Shown: positions 63,179 to 64,000 of the stretch, in pieces
How positions within the stretch are numbered: position 1 is the stretch's first letter
How the letters are laid out: each line of letters begins with the position of its first letter
Assembly: GCA_963970005.1 (NCBI GenBank)
Contig: CAXAMN010025306.1
Coordinates: forward strand, 479,799 to 543,798
Direction of reading: 5' to 3'
DNA: 64,000 bases
Origin: Durusdinium trenchii
Lineage: Eukaryota; Sar; Dinophyceae; Suessiales; Symbiodiniaceae
Translations under genes and position numbers: made by a program
Notes under the pieces: model-generated
The model's database searches: none
Seen by the model: only the letters and a program-made list of their open reading frames with translations
Told to the model about the DNA's origin: nothing

Positions 63179-63329
63179 GCAGCACACTAGATCCAAAGGT
63201 GAGCAGCTCGTGCTTGCTTGCTTGCTTCCTTCCTTCCTTTCCTTTCCTTCCTTCCTTGCTTGGTTTCTTCTCTGCAAAGCAAACAAATGAAAAAGCAAAA
63301 GCAAAAAGAGAAATAAAGGAGAACAGCTG

Positions 63330-63445
63330 CCAAAGAGAAAGAAAGAAAGAAAGAAAGAAAGAAATAGAGATAGATAAATGGATAGACAGACAGATAGAAA
63401 GATAGATAGATATAGACAGATGGATGGATAGGTAGACAGATTTGG
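63330..63445 (+). repeat. GAAA/GATA microsatellite
   Basis: GAAAGAAAGAAA then GATAGATA with GACAGA variants. Confidence 0.9.
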
Positions 63446-63504
63446 GAGCTGTCGTAGCTGGCAAACAGCCAGGCATATTTACACCATATCAGTGAATGAA
63501 AACA

Positions 63505-63930
63505 CGAAAAGCCAACAGAAGCCAGCCGAAGCCACGAAAAGGCAAAAAAAAACACCGAAAGCCAAAGTCATCAATAGCCACCAAAATCCAAAAGCCACCA
63601 AAGGCATCGTCTGGATGAAAACAAGACCGTCTTACATCTGGTAGCTGTGCCTCGGACTTCACATTCCTCCAAAGATGGACTGGTGGCTGTTTGAAGAAGC
63701 CACGAAAGCAACGAAAGCCAAACGCCACAAAAGCCACAGAAGCCGCGGAAGCCACGAAAGCCAAGAAAGCCAAAAGCCACAGAAGCCACGAAAGCCACCN
63801 NNNNNNNNNCACGAAAGCCAAGAAAGCCAAAAGCCACAGAAGCCACGAAAGCCACCAAAGCCAAAAGCCACACTAGCCACGGAAGCCACAAAAGGCACGG
63901 AAGCCACAAAAGCCACGAGAAACACAAAAT
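63505..63930 (+). repeat. GCCACGAAA-type minisatellite, array 2
   Basis: Same words as array 1 at 25558 (AAAGCCACGAAAGCC, AAGCCACAGAAGCC), interrupted by unique sequence at 63610-63690 and by an assembly gap. Confidence 0.85.
63800..63809. other. Assembly gap (10 N)
   Basis: Ten N inside the tandem array; the true length is unknown. Confidence 0.99.
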
Positions 63931-63962
63931 CCTAAAACAAACCCATCCTAAATTAACAAGTG

Positions 63963-64000
63963 CCACGCTAGTAGAAACAAGTGCATCGCTAGTAGTAACA
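63963..64000 (+). repeat. CTACTAG-type repeat, cut by window end
   Basis: CACGCTAGTAGAAACAAGTG and CATCGCTAGTAGTAACA. Confidence 0.7.

Noticed and set aside
1-64000. tRNA, rRNA or a complete spliced-leader gene
   Set aside because: No cloverleaf, rRNA core or exact 22-nt leader was recognised by eye; a covariance search would be needed to exclude them.

Overview
The window looks like nuclear DNA of a dinoflagellate, most likely Symbiodiniaceae-like. This is inferred from family knowledge and not from any database search. Evidence: three large Ty1/copia-type LTR retrotransposons of the dinoflagellate style, a methyltransferase-like domain inside each of them, host genes broken into many short exons with introns of tens to a few hundred bases, tetranucleotide and minisatellite arrays, and a relic-like piece of the dinoflagellate spliced leader in one LTR. 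No bacterial operons, rRNA, tRNA or CRISPR array was found.

Layout. 1-4363: host sequence with a minus-strand spliced gene (2299-3715) carrying one clear GT-AG intron and an in-frame TAG, plus a zinc-ribbon exon. 4364-11477: copia element E1, bounded by 95-bp TG...CA LTRs and a CCATA target duplication. 11478-14892: mostly non-coding, with CTG-type repeats and a CTACTAG-type repeat cluster. 14893-22195: copia element E2, with LTRs of about 100 bp and an ACATA duplication. 22196-26180: minisatellites, GATA repeats, a minus-strand LINE fragment with an AP-endonuclease-like domain, a GC-rich repeat pair and a GCCACGAAA-type array. 26187-27345 and 41270-41784: exons of one minus-strand host gene that appears to be split by element E3. 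27443-41209: giant copia element E3 (13,767 bp) with 272-bp LTRs, inserted in a G-rich tract. 42960-51294: minus-strand host exons with leucine-rich-repeat-like pieces. 52971-53867: an intact minus-strand BTB-domain gene. 56591-59432: more minus-strand exons. 59500-64000: low-complexity and tandem repeats with a 10-N gap.

E3 is the most unusual object. After gag-protease-integrase-methyltransferase-like-RT-RNase H it carries about 4.4 kb of cargo: a basic ORF that runs into a Tpt1/KptA-type RNA 2'-phosphotransferase fold split over two ORFs overlapping by ATGA, then a Cys-rich finger plus endonuclease/exonuclease/phosphatase-like ORF. Its internal part is studded with at least 32 copies of a small hairpin with a conserved 6-nt loop (mostly AYATTC) and a variable but base-paired stem. 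The copies lie in all three reading frames and in non-coding DNA, all in the sense orientation, and I did not see the family in the rest of the window. This looks like an element-specific structural code and is the leading candidate for an undescribed system.

All three elements carry several frame breaks in pol, so the copies here are probably dead or depend on others. LTR identities of about 98-99% mean the insertions are fairly young.
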